A stretch of 64,000 nucleotides of DNA. Source: Paenibacillus sp. ACRRY (lineage in GTDB: Bacteria > Bacillota > Bacilli > Paenibacillales > Paenibacillaceae). This document shows, piece by piece, positions 43,616-51,634 of the stretch. How positions within the stretch are numbered: the stretch's first letter is position 1; each line of letters starts with the position of its first letter. Location of the stretch: contig NZ_JAKRNM010000001.1 in NCBI RefSeq assembly GCF_022346995.1, positions 1,426,001 to 1,490,000 of the forward strand. The letters run 5' to 3'. The position numbers and the translations under genes are program-made. The notes under the pieces are model-generated. The model worked only from the letters and a program-made list of their open reading frames with translations, searched no databases and was not told where the DNA came from.

Positions 43616-44596
43616 TCAGAAAATTCCCGCTTTTTGGGAAGTGTTTTTAATTCCGTAAGTATCATTGACCACCGTATTACCATAGCTCGTCAAGCTACCG
43701 TTAGGTCCTGTTGCCAAATCAAGATAGTTTAGTCCAGAGCTATTACCGTACCAGGACCATGCAAGCCATCCTACCCCTTTTTCCTGACCATATTTCATGA
43801 TTGCATATTCATCGACATCTCCATTGGTATGATATCCTCCGAATTCCCCAATGATTAACGCCAGCCCCTTGTTCAGCACATTTTCCATATTGGATTTGAC
43901 GGTGACCGCATCCTTGCCTGCATATTCATACATGTGAATGGAAAACACCGTATTTTTCTGTGAATCCGCGGCGAATACGCTTTGGCCGTAATCGACGATC
44001 GATTGAGGATACTGACCCCAGCCTGCTGCATCTACAATCAAGGTATTTTTAATGCCTGCATCTCTTAATTTCGGAATAGCCTTTTTGTACCCGTCAGCCC
44101 AGGCGCTTCCGTTCCATGTTCCATACCACTCGTTTGCAATATTTACAATAACCCGATCTTCCTTCCCGATCAGTGCTTCCTTGATACTAATCCAATAGTT
44201 GACCGCTGCATCCAACGAATTGTAGTCATCTTTGCCAGTGGCATCGTGTACTTCAAGGACAGCGATCATCTTGTTCGCATGTACGACATTAATGATGTTT
44301 TTTACGGAATTCAGATCATCTTTGGTGTATTGTGTACCGTTCGATAAAACAATTCGTACCGTATTGGCGCCTTTTTTTGCGATCGCAGGGATAGCTGTGT
44401 TCAAATCATTTTTGAACCAGGAGTGCCCATGATTGATCCCCCTCATGTAAAATGGTTTACCCGTAGAATCGTACAATTTGCCTCCGTTCACGTAAAAACC
44501 TGAAGCTGCTGCGGCTTTGGGAGCCGCGCTCCCCAGAATGACAAACATCAGTGCTGCAATGATTGTTAAGATTGTACCCTTTTGCAACTTGGCCAT
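43616..44596 (-). CDS. secreted GH5 (subfamily 8-like) beta-1,4-mannanase
   Basis: A 326-residue extracellular enzyme that cuts mannan backbones. Residues 1-32 are a signal peptide ending PKAAAA. The barrel has MRGINHGHSW, VRIVLSNG, LEVHDATG, acid/base Glu156 in NIANEWYG and nucleophile Glu251 in IIGEFGGY, the pattern of bacillar GH5_8 mannanases. No carbohydrate-binding module is attached. The ATG at 44596 has AGGAGG 9 bases upstream; a TTG at 44629 would include that box in the coding frame. A strong promoter with a cre in its spacer lies upstream, so it is probably catabolite-repressed. Confidence 0.94.
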   Translation of the reverse strand: MAKLQKGTILTIIAALMFVILGSAAPKAAAASGFYVNGGKLYDSTGKPFYMRGINHGHSWFKNDLNTAIPAIAKKGANTVRIVLSNGTQYTKDDLNSVKNIINVVHANKMIAVLEVHDATGKDDYNSLDAAVNYWISIKEALIGKEDRVIVNIANEWYGTWNGSAWADGYKKAIPKLRDAGIKNTLIVDAAGWGQYPQSIVDYGQSVFAADSQKNTVFSIHMYEYAGKDAVTVKSNMENVLNKGLALIIGEFGGYHTNGDVDEYAIMKYGQEKGVGWLAWSWYGNSSGLNYLDLATGPNGSLTSYGNTVVNDTYGIKNTSQKAGIF

Positions 44597-44753
44597 GGCA
44601 TATAACCTCCTGAGTTTTTTATATTTCAATTAACCCTGCACAAGGCAATAAGTTAACTAAAATCGAATTGATCAACTAATTAATAAAGTTATAACAAGGA
44701 ATAAATTCAAGTGTTTTATTTATAATTTACTTTATCGTTTAAGTTATAAAATT

Positions 44754-44782
44754 ATAATAAATTGAAAACGCTTACCAGTCAA
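44754..44782 (-). promoter_or_regulatory. sigma-A promoter of the mannanase gene with embedded cre
   Basis: On the minus strand TTGACT (44782-44777), a 17-base spacer, TATTAT (44759-44754). The spacer holds GGTAAGCGTTTTCA, one mismatch from the cre consensus, so CcpA would directly block RNA polymerase. The transcript would have a 150-base AT-rich leader. Confidence 0.75.
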
Positions 44783-44801
44783 CTCATTCTTACTCTTTAT
44801 G

Positions 44802-44857
44802 GAAAAAAGAAATACCCGTCCAATGATGAAGAAGTGGACAGGCATTTCTTTTTTTCC
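44802..44857. terminator. hairpin between mannanase promoter and treR
   Basis: AAAGAAATaCCcGTCCA / TGGACaGGcATTTCTTT with A and T runs on the flanks; terminates treR on the minus strand, just upstream of the mannanase promoter, insulating it. Confidence 0.85.
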
Positions 44858-44864
44858 ATTGCAA

Positions 44865-45575
44865 TTATTTACGCCTTGCAAAATCAACAAACCTGAATTT
44901 GTCCGGACGGTGCCGGGATTCCGTGAACTGAAAAGGACTCGCATCCTCCAGATAGACCTGGCTGCGTACAACGACAACATTGTGGAAACCTTCCAGATCC
45001 ATCAGTCTTCGATCTTCTTCGGTAGGCTCTTCCACCAAGATCTCTTTCTTGGCAAAAGAAATGGACAATCCAAGCTCGTCCTCAATGTACTCATAAATGG
45101 AGTCATTACATATCTCTTTGTTCAATCCCGGAACAAGACGCTGACTGATATAGTCCTTGTCCAGAATGACACGTTCTCCATCCACATTTCTTACGCGCAC
45201 GATTTTCCATACCTGTTCGCCCATTCCAAAATGAATGGTTTTAAATAAGGCTTGATCTACTTTCTGTTCCTCAAGATCCTCAACATGGGTTCTTGCCCGA
45301 TGTCCCATTTTCTTGGCCAGTTCCTTGAAGCTGACCAGTCCCGAAATGGGGAAATCAATTTTTCGAATATCCAGTACAATGGATCCCTTGCCTTGAATTT
45401 TCTGAATATAACCTTCTTCATACAGCATTTTCAGCGCTTTGCGTATCGTCTCTCTGGACGTCTGATAGCTTTCGGACAAATCAAGCTCCGATGGCAAAAG
45501 CGAACCCGCCTCGATCTCTCCAGTCCGAATATGAGCTGCGATATCTTCGTAGATTCGGATAAACTTGTTATTCAT
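44865..45575 (-). CDS. treR: trehalose operon repressor (GntR/HutC family)
   Basis: A 236-residue regulator: winged helix at residues 4-70 (IYEDIAAHIRTGEI ... LLPSELDLSESYQTSRETIRKALKML) and a UTRA effector domain at about 85-236. The sequence tracks Bacillus TreR closely, including ISGLVSFKELA, ICNDSIYEYIE and the C-terminal TESRHRPDKFRFVDF. TreR senses trehalose-6-phosphate. No trehalose PTS or phosphotrehalase gene is adjacent, so the regulator acts at a distance or has another target nearby. The ATG at 45575 has GGTGA 6 bases upstream. Confidence 0.88.
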   Translation of the reverse strand: MNNKFIRIYEDIAAHIRTGEIEAGSLLPSELDLSESYQTSRETIRKALKMLYEEGYIQKIQGKGSIVLDIRKIDFPISGLVSFKELAKKMGHRARTHVEDLEEQKVDQALFKTIHFGMGEQVWKIVRVRNVDGERVILDKDYISQRLVPGLNKEICNDSIYEYIEDELGLSISFAKKEILVEEPTEEDRRLMDLEGFHNVVVVRSQVYLEDASPFQFTESRHRPDKFRFVDFARRK

Positions 45576-45691
45576 CATTCATCACCATAGTTCATTACCC
45601 TTTTTATCATATTAGCAACCTATTATAGCATTATTGAGGGGGTTAATGCACTTGATGGATGGTTCTCCAGGCACGGCTGATAAATAACTGT

Positions 45692-46345
45692 CTACAAGGA
45701 GTGACTCAGAAACCACTTGTACAAGTCCGGATTACTGTATGTCTCATCCCAAGCATTATGATTACCTTCCGGATAGACTGTCAGCTTCACGTTTGCCTTT
45801 ATCGCTTCAAGGGCATCCACAATTCCCTGTGATTCCGAGAGAGGAACAACATCATCCTTGGCACCGTGAAATGCCCAGATCGGCACATCACGCAAGGCTT
45901 CCGCCTTGGATGGATCTATTCCCCCGCACACAGGGGCAACGGCAGCAAAAACATCGGGATAATCGATTGGCAGATGCCACGCCCCGTAACCTCCCATGCT
46001 TAATCCGGTAAGATACACTCTCTTCGGATCTGCAGGATGGTTCTCCAGCACATGTTCAACAATGGCGTACAGAGCTTCCTTTTCCATTGCCCAGAATTCA
46101 TCCTCTGGACATTGGGGTGATATGACGATAAACGGAAAGCTCTTGTCCTGATCTACAATGTGCGGAAGTCCGTTCGCTTTCACCTTATTCAAATCACTGC
46201 CGCGTTCGCCTGATCCATGAAGAAACAGAATAACAGGCCACTTCTTATCTGCTGGTCGGTCTTCCGTATCGGGAATGTGCAGCAAATAGTCCAATGTCAA
46301 CGTTTTGGTTATTTCCTTGACGATTCGATGCCCCGTCTGGGTCAT
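45692..46345 (-). CDS. alpha/beta hydrolase (PHB depolymerase/feruloyl esterase-like)
   Basis: A 217-residue intracellular esterase. The oxyanion strand is LFLHGSGERGSD (41-51), nucleophile Ser116 in GLSMGGYG, acid Asp164 or Asp165 in HGAKDDVVP, and base His196 in EGNHNAWD. The set is complete. This LpqC/prolyl-oligopeptidase-like group hydrolyses esters such as acetyl or feruloyl groups on plant polymers; the real substrate is not known. GAGGGG precedes the ATG. It lies 16 bases after an epimerase gene. Confidence 0.88.
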   Translation of the reverse strand: MTQTGHRIVKEITKTLTLDYLLHIPDTEDRPADKKWPVILFLHGSGERGSDLNKVKANGLPHIVDQDKSFPFIVISPQCPEDEFWAMEKEALYAIVEHVLENHPADPKRVYLTGLSMGGYGAWHLPIDYPDVFAAVAPVCGGIDPSKAEALRDVPIWAFHGAKDDVVPLSESQGIVDALEAIKANVKLTVYPEGNHNAWDETYSNPDLYKWFLSHSL

Positions 46346-46361
46346 GACTGTCCCCTCACTT

Positions 46362-47378
46362 CTATTCTCTAATCTTCTTCAACGCTTCGTCCAGAGCTCC
46401 AACCACCTTGTCACACCAAACGTCAAATTCAGGATCTTCGGTTTGCAGCTCTGGATGATCCAGCATATAATGTATCGTTTTCCGAATTCCCTGATCGGCT
46501 CTCGTTGTTGCTACAAATTCAGGTACAAGCCTCTTGAGTTTACTATTGTCGAACACCACCGTGTTGGCCTTATCTCCAAGCAAACCGCCGCGAAGGTCCT
46601 GATCGCTGCATGCAGCCAAAAATTCCGAAGGTACATGAACCGCATTCAGCTTGACACCAAGTACTCCTGCGATAATCTCATAGATTTGGTTCCACGTCAC
46701 AGACTCGTCTGAGGTAATATGTACAGACTCACCAATGGCATGGATATTCCCCATAAGACCGATAAAACCTTTGGCAAAATCACTATTATGCGTAATCGTC
46801 CATAGGGATGTGCCATCACCGTGAATGATTACGGGTTTACCTTCGCGAATCCGCTTGAGAACCTGCCAGCTTCCTTTGGCTCCATGCACGCCCAGGGGCA
46901 CAGACAGGTCACCATACGTATGGCTTGGACGTACAATCGTCACCGGAAAACCATGTTCCCGGTACTGCTTCATCAGATAATCTTCGCAGGCGATCTTATT
47001 GCGTGAATACTCCCAGTAGGGGTTGGATAATGGTGTGCCTTCCGTAATGCGATAGTCGGCAAGCGGTGTCTGATAGGCTGATGCCGAGCTAATGAATATG
47101 AATTGTTTGGTTTTGTCTTTGAATAAACGATAATCTCTCTCGAGCTGTGACGGTACAAAAGCTATAAAGTCTGCAACGACATCAAATTCAAGATCCGCAA
47201 TGAGTTCTGCCACCCGTTCTTCATCATTGATGTCGGCCTGCAGCACATTGACTTCAGCGGGCAGATCATCATTACGATTGCCGCGATTGATCAAGTAAAG
47301 CTCACAACCCTGACTGGCGAGCTGATGCGTAATTGCTGTACTGATTGTACCCGTTCCTCCAATAAATAGCGCTTTCAT
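46362..47378 (-). CDS. NAD-dependent epimerase/dehydratase (extended SDR)
   Basis: A 338-residue cytoplasmic protein with Rossmann motif FIGGTGTIS (residues 4-12), a catalytic Ser in FISSASAYQ, and a YSRNK segment in place of the classical YxxxK (Y-x-x-x-K in EYSRNK). The later part (VRPSHTYGD, GDGTSLWTITHNSDFAKG) is typical of NAD-dependent sugar epimerase-like proteins in Firmicutes. GGAGGTGG lies before the ATG at 47378. The substrate is unknown; co-direction with an esterase suggests sugar metabolism. Confidence 0.85.
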   Translation of the reverse strand: MKALFIGGTGTISTAITHQLASQGCELYLINRGNRNDDLPAEVNVLQADINDEERVAELIADLEFDVVADFIAFVPSQLERDYRLFKDKTKQFIFISSASAYQTPLADYRITEGTPLSNPYWEYSRNKIACEDYLMKQYREHGFPVTIVRPSHTYGDLSVPLGVHGAKGSWQVLKRIREGKPVIIHGDGTSLWTITHNSDFAKGFIGLMGNIHAIGESVHITSDESVTWNQIYEIIAGVLGVKLNAVHVPSEFLAACSDQDLRGGLLGDKANTVVFDNSKLKRLVPEFVATTRADQGIRKTIHYMLDHPELQTEDPEFDVWCDKVVGALDEALKKIRE

Positions 47379-47431
47379 ATTAGGCCACCTCCAGATGGAA
47401 TGTCTCACAAGTACATGATAGCACGCATGCA

Positions 47432-47472
47432 AAAGAGGAGCAAAGCCAGCTTGTCACTGACTCTGCTCCTCT
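47432..47472 (-). terminator. terminator after the cupredoxin gene
   Basis: AGAGGAGCA / TGCTCCTCT on the minus strand followed by TTTGC; lies just before the epimerase start, separating the two genes. Confidence 0.7.
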
Positions 47473-47475
47473 CGT

Positions 47476-47901
47476 TTAAACGACCTTAATTGTTCCGTAT
47501 ATCATGTACATGCCGCAGTGAATTTCATATTCTCCAGGCTGCAAATTTTCATCAACCGTATAGTAGTTGTCTCCTTTTTGCATGTACAAATCCATTCCCA
47601 GATCTTGTGAACCAACCGATTTCACATGGGTGACTGACCGGGTAAGAATAAAATTAATTTTAGTGGGAACTCCCGCTTTAACCTCAATCACCCCAGGCTC
47701 AAATCCGTCATTACTCACATTCACATCAATGACTTCATATCCTTCCAATTCCTCAGTCGTCTCCGCTTGTGCTGTAACCGAACTTCCTGAACCGGGAGAC
47801 ATGTCCTTGCCCATGAAATAAAAGAGAAATGACCCCAGTAATACAATAACAGCAAGGCCCAGCGTAAGCCACGGCCACATTTTCTTGATCGAGCTATTCA
47901 T
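47476..47901 (-). CDS. membrane-anchored cupredoxin-like protein
   Basis: A 141-residue protein with one N-terminal membrane helix (residues 10-30) and an extracytoplasmic cupredoxin domain (about 50-141): VNVSNDGFEPGVIEVKAGVPTKINF is the opening of the fold, His in VTHVKSVG and C-x-x-x-M in EIHCGMYMIYG provide copper ligands. The family includes copper-binding and electron-transfer proteins at the cell surface. The partner is unknown. Monocistronic with its own terminator. Confidence 0.85.
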   Translation of the reverse strand: MNSSIKKMWPWLTLGLAVIVLLGSFLFYFMGKDMSPGSGSSVTAQAETTEELEGYEVIDVNVSNDGFEPGVIEVKAGVPTKINFILTRSVTHVKSVGSQDLGMDLYMQKGDNYYTVDENLQPGEYEIHCGMYMIYGTIKVV

Positions 47902-48043
47902 ATCAGCATGCCTCTTTTCCTGAATTAAAAGTACAGCCTATATCATACCTTAAGCCGCTGCAGATAGAAATGGCTCCTATGGGCCATGTCAGATCAACCT
48001 TAGCAAGTGAGGGTTGGATATCCAACTTAAAACTTCGTTTTAT

Positions 48044-48069
48044 CAAAAAAAGCCTGATTGCTCAGGCTT
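48044..48069 (-). terminator. terminator after the DMT exporter gene
   Basis: AAGCCTGA-gcaa-TCAGGCTT followed by TTTTT on the minus strand. Confidence 0.85.
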
Positions 48070-48128
48070 CTCTATGTTTATATTTATATCCATGATAACT
48101 CTTTCGCATTCCCAGCTTGATAGATTCG

Positions 48129-49082
48129 TTAAGAGGAATACTGCGGAGCACTTCGACTCCGTTTCAGCCGCATCTTATATAGCTCTGGCAGCGCAACGCC
48201 GATCAGAACGATAATGACGCCAAACCACTGCAGTCCGCTGACATGCTCATGAAGTACGACGGAAGATAACAACACTGCAACCGGAAGTTCTACTGCTCCC
48301 AGAATGCCTGCCATATCGCCCCCAATATGAGGAACCCCAATAGCGAACAGGACTGGCGGAATGAAAGCACCGAAGAAACCGAGCAGTAATCCGAACACAA
48401 GCAGCTGGCTCCAGATCAGTCCGTTAAACAGGAACGTCGGTGGGAACAGAATGCAGAGCAGAATTAATCCGCCGGTAACCATCCACGCGCTGCGAAACGC
48501 AGGATGTGCGGACGGCACGGCTTTGCCGCTAAACAGTACAAACAGTGAATAACTCACAGCTGCCATCAGTCCGAGTGCAATTCCCAGACCGTTAAACTCG
48601 CTCAGTCCCTGCTCCAGGAAACCTGCAGCAAGGAGTGTACCTCCAAACAGGATAATCAGAGTTAGGAAGGTTACTTTGTCTGGACGTTGGCGTTTACTTA
48701 CCGCCTGAATCAACACGCTAATCCAGGTGAATTGAAATAGCAGAATAATCGCGAGGGATGCGGGAATGTAACGTAATGACTGATAGTATACCAAACCTGT
48801 TATAACTGTTGGCGTTCCGGCAGCCATTAACAGCAGACGCTGCTTCCATGTCAGTCGTGTAAACACACTGGTCGCTGCTGATGATGTTTTGCTATTTTGT
48901 GATCTGCGTTTTGTTTTAAATTTCGTGAATAGTGCCAGCAACCAGGACAGGATGAACCCTGTGACCAGCTGTGAACCGACAACCTCTCCGAGTTGATATC
49001 CTTCACCGTATGCCAGCACAACTATAGTTGATAAGATGCCATAGCTCATCGCTCCAGCGAGAACGGACAAATAGTACTTCAT
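48129..49082 (-). CDS. EamA/DMT-superfamily transporter
   Basis: A 317-residue protein with ten predicted helices in two EamA repeats (about 1-145 and 165-300); a charged loop KTKRRSQNSKTSS lies near residue 60, and PELYKMRLKRSR ends the protein. EamA proteins usually export metabolites, including amino acids and nucleobases. The ATG at 49082 has AGGAGG upstream. The leader carries a structured element that looks like a purine riboswitch of the ON type with its own terminator and a consensus promoter, so a purine is a reasonable substrate guess, by analogy with the PbuE efflux pump. Confidence 0.85.
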   Translation of the reverse strand: MKYYLSVLAGAMSYGILSTIVVLAYGEGYQLGEVVGSQLVTGFILSWLLALFTKFKTKRRSQNSKTSSAATSVFTRLTWKQRLLLMAAGTPTVITGLVYYQSLRYIPASLAIILLFQFTWISVLIQAVSKRQRPDKVTFLTLIILFGGTLLAAGFLEQGLSEFNGLGIALGLMAAVSYSLFVLFSGKAVPSAHPAFRSAWMVTGGLILLCILFPPTFLFNGLIWSQLLVFGLLLGFFGAFIPPVLFAIGVPHIGGDMAGILGAVELPVAVLLSSVVLHEHVSGLQWFGVIIVLIGVALPELYKMRLKRSRSAPQYSS

Positions 49083-49164
49083 TATGAATGAACCTCCTGA
49101 TGATCGATAATACGTCCGCATGTCTAATCCATGCCAAGGCCACACCCTACCACCATCCAAACGC

Positions 49165-49290
49165 AAAAAATCCTAACTTCGAGCAAGGAATAAACGAAAT
49201 TCCTGGCATCGTAGTTAGGAAGTATAGGCTTCCCGTAGAGACCCTCGCCCTGTGTACACTTTTGGCCTGCGAGGTTATACGAAATGAAGT
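49165..49290 (-). promoter_or_regulatory. purine-riboswitch-like leader with overlapping terminator
   Basis: Read on the minus strand. P1: CAT...CGTA (49286-49278) with TACG-ATG (49213-49207). J1/2 TAA. P2: CCTCGC (49274-49269) with GCGAGG (49248-49243). J2/3 GTCTCTAC (49242-49235), close to the conserved UUUCUAC. P3: GGAAG (49233-49229) with CTTCC (49222-49218), loop CCTATA. J3/1 AAC before P1, where C49214 aligns with the ligand-pairing C74 of guanine riboswitches. L2 is 20 bases, longer than normal, but its AGGC can pair with GCCT of L3. The 3' side of P1 lies inside a terminator, CCTAACT / AGTTAGG plus AGGAAT / ATTCCT, with ATTTTTT (49219-49165), so ligand binding should favour read-through. 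Confidence 0.7.
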
Positions 49291-49327
49291 ATGCTTTTGT
49301 GATGTTACGTATGTGACGACTTTTCAT

Positions 49328-49356
49328 ATATTACATGGCAGGTGAGATGGTGTCAA
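49328..49356 (-). promoter_or_regulatory. consensus sigma-A promoter of the riboswitch-DMT transcript
   Basis: TTGACA (49356-49351), a 17-base spacer, TAATAT (49333-49328) on the minus strand, placing the transcript start about 35 bases before the aptamer P1. Confidence 0.8.
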
Positions 49357-49426
49357 CCCCATCATTCATTGAAAAATGAAATTGGCCAGCTAGGGGGTAT
49401 CGAACGATATCATTCACGGCGTTATC

Positions 49427-51634
49427 TCATTCAGGAGATTCCCAAGCCAGCGTTTGTTCCAACCCCTCCTGTAAACCTTGCAGATCCAAGCCGTCCACGG
49501 CATAAGCTTCCCGGATCAATGGCGGCGCCACAAATTCATCGTATTTGCCTAGATACGGGGCCTCGTCTTCCGCCAGCAGTCCTGAAGCATCCTCAACGGT
49601 TCGGCATTCACTCATAATCTCTGCCAGAAGTGTCCGTGCATCCACTTTACCAGAGACGACAAAATAATAAGGCTCCATAGGTACGACAGAACGCAGCGCA
49701 AATCGATCAGACAGATTATGCTTCATCAACCGTTCCAGTGTTCGAAATGATTTGCTTCCCACCCAGGGGAGAACGTACAGGGAATCACCGCCAGCCGGAA
49801 TAACCACCTGCTTCAGCAATCCGCTCTCCCGTGCCAACCGGCGTGCACGCTCCAAGCGATTCACCGCTTGTGGAGACAGATAAGGATAGATCACTGAATC
49901 CGACAGAACTTCACGCATTTTCTGAATGACCAGCGTATGAATGTCACCCCCCGCTCCAAGCCATAGGGTGTCCACTTTGCCTTTGGCCGCCTTCACATAT
50001 ACGGCTTTGTGTTTATGACCCACTTCTTCCACTTTCCACAGCTTTCCTGCAAGCGAGAAGCAATAGCCGGGCGGTGGAACTGTCGTAATCGAACCGATTT
50101 CCTCTGAACCATTCAGCACCTTGTGTTCCTCATCATCTTTGAAAACAGCATAAAAGCGATAATTATTCACCGTTTTCTCGCCAGTGAGCCCAATGATTAA
50201 TGTCTGTTCTTCGGTCCACTGCAGATGATCGGTTTCAATCAGATAATTTAAGAACGTCTGGTACTGATCGGCCCGGATCTGACTGAACGGCGCAAGAGAC
50301 AGCACGGCATACGCGAGTTCGCGTGGCTCTGCCTCCCCCATGCTTTTCAGCATGCTCATCGTCTGATGGTAGAGAACACCCATTGGCATTTGGCGAGCCT
50401 CAAGCGGTTCGACCCATTTGGTCTTCACATACAGTTCTATGACTGCAATGGCACGAAGCAGCGTCCATGGCATGCGAGCTGGAAGCTGCGCTTCTTCATC
50501 CTCTTCTTCCGGACAAACGAATAACATTTCTGAAGCCATGTCATCCCGTCTTCCTGACCTCCCCAGACGCTGGACAAAACTCGATGCGCTGTAAGGAGCA
50601 CCTAACTGCACAACCCGTTCCAACTCACCGAGGTCGATCCCCAGTTCCAATGTTACCGTAGCCGCAGCTACTGCAGGCCCCAACCCGGTCCGCAGGGCCG
50701 CTTCCGTCTCTTCCCGAAGCATGGCCGATATGCTTCCATGATGCACATGAAACACATCCCTTTCTTCTCGCCGTGCAGCGACCCTTCTCATTTCAAGAAT
50801 GGTCACTTCGGCATCCGTCCGGCTGTTGGTGAAGATTAGCGCCTTTTTGCGATGTGTACTCTCATAGATGAAATCGTAATAGGCTTTGCGTGCGTTGTGC
50901 AGATGTTCGGCCTGCTCCTCATCCCGGGCATCAGGAAAAGAGAAATGCTCCACCCGCAAGCGCAACTTGCGGCCGCCTGGAGAAGACACGACATCTACCG
51001 CTTCCTGCGTTCCTGCTGCCAGCCAAGAAGTTGCTGCCTCATAATCACTCAGCGTCGCGGATAGTCCCACTCTGCGGGGTCTGCAGCCAGCCATCCGCTC
51101 AATCCGGGCCAGTTCACTCAATACCTGAATGCCCCGATCTGCTCCCATGAATGCATGGACCTCGTCAATAATAACGTACCGCAAATCATGAAACAGCGCT
51201 GGTATGGCATTGGGACGGTTCATGAGCAAACCCTCGAGCGATTCCGGTGTAATCTGGAGCACGCCGGACGGATTGCGCACCAAACGTGTTTTTTCCGCTT
51301 GAGGTACATCCCCGTGCCAGTGCCACACCGGTATGTTGCCCTCGGATAACAGATCCTTCAGGCGCTCAAATTGATCATTAATCAGTGCCTTAAGTGGCCC
51401 GATATACAGAATGCCCACCGATTTGGAAGGACGTTCATACAACTCGGTCAGTGCAGGAAAAAAAGCTGCTTCCGTCTTGCCTGAAGCCGTTCCTGCCGCG
51501 ATCAGCATATGATGCGGAGTATCGAAGCAAATATGACAAGCCTCAATCTGTGCAGGGCGGAGCGAATCCCATCTTTTTTTATAAATAAATTCCTGGACAA
51601 AAGGCGCCAGTCTGTAAAAAGAATTATCGCTCAT
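49427..51634 (-). CDS. sngC: Lhr-like DEVH-box helicase of a Shango-like defence system
   Basis: A 735-residue SF2 helicase. Motif I GTASGKT (48-54), Ia, motif II DEVH (157-160), motif III SAT (192-194), and motif VI QRLGRSGRRDD (355-365) are all present, and the C-terminal 340 residues form an Lhr-type accessory region. DEVH rather than DEAD or DEAH matches the Lhr/BrxHI group. It overlaps the ATPase gene by 4 bases. The triad TerB-N protein, DUF2791/BrxD-like ATPase and Lhr-like helicase is the composition reported for the Shango anti-phage system. Function in this strain is inferred. Confidence 0.85.
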   Translation of the reverse strand: MSDNSFYRLAPFVQEFIYKKRWDSLRPAQIEACHICFDTPHHMLIAAGTASGKTEAAFFPALTELYERPSKSVGILYIGPLKALINDQFERLKDLLSEGNIPVWHWHGDVPQAEKTRLVRNPSGVLQITPESLEGLLMNRPNAIPALFHDLRYVIIDEVHAFMGADRGIQVLSELARIERMAGCRPRRVGLSATLSDYEAATSWLAAGTQEAVDVVSSPGGRKLRLRVEHFSFPDARDEEQAEHLHNARKAYYDFIYESTHRKKALIFTNSRTDAEVTILEMRRVAARREERDVFHVHHGSISAMLREETEAALRTGLGPAVAAATVTLELGIDLGELERVVQLGAPYSASSFVQRLGRSGRRDDMASEMLFVCPEEEDEEAQLPARMPWTLLRAIAVIELYVKTKWVEPLEARQMPMGVLYHQTMSMLKSMGEAEPRELAYAVLSLAPFSQIRADQYQTFLNYLIETDHLQWTEEQTLIIGLTGEKTVNNYRFYAVFKDDEEHKVLNGSEEIGSITTVPPPGYCFSLAGKLWKVEEVGHKHKAVYVKAAKGKVDTLWLGAGGDIHTLVIQKMREVLSDSVIYPYLSPQAVNRLERARRLARESGLLKQVVIPAGGDSLYVLPWVGSKSFRTLERLMKHNLSDRFALRSVVPMEPYYFVVSGKVDARTLLAEIMSECRTVEDASGLLAEDEAPYLGKYDEFVAPPLIREAYAVDGLDLQGLQEGLEQTLAWESPE

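Noticed and set aside
49165..49290. Guanidine (ykkC), preQ1 or THF riboswitch as alternative for the DMT leader
   Set aside because: None of their conserved cores is visible, whereas the purine-type junction residues and stem order fit.
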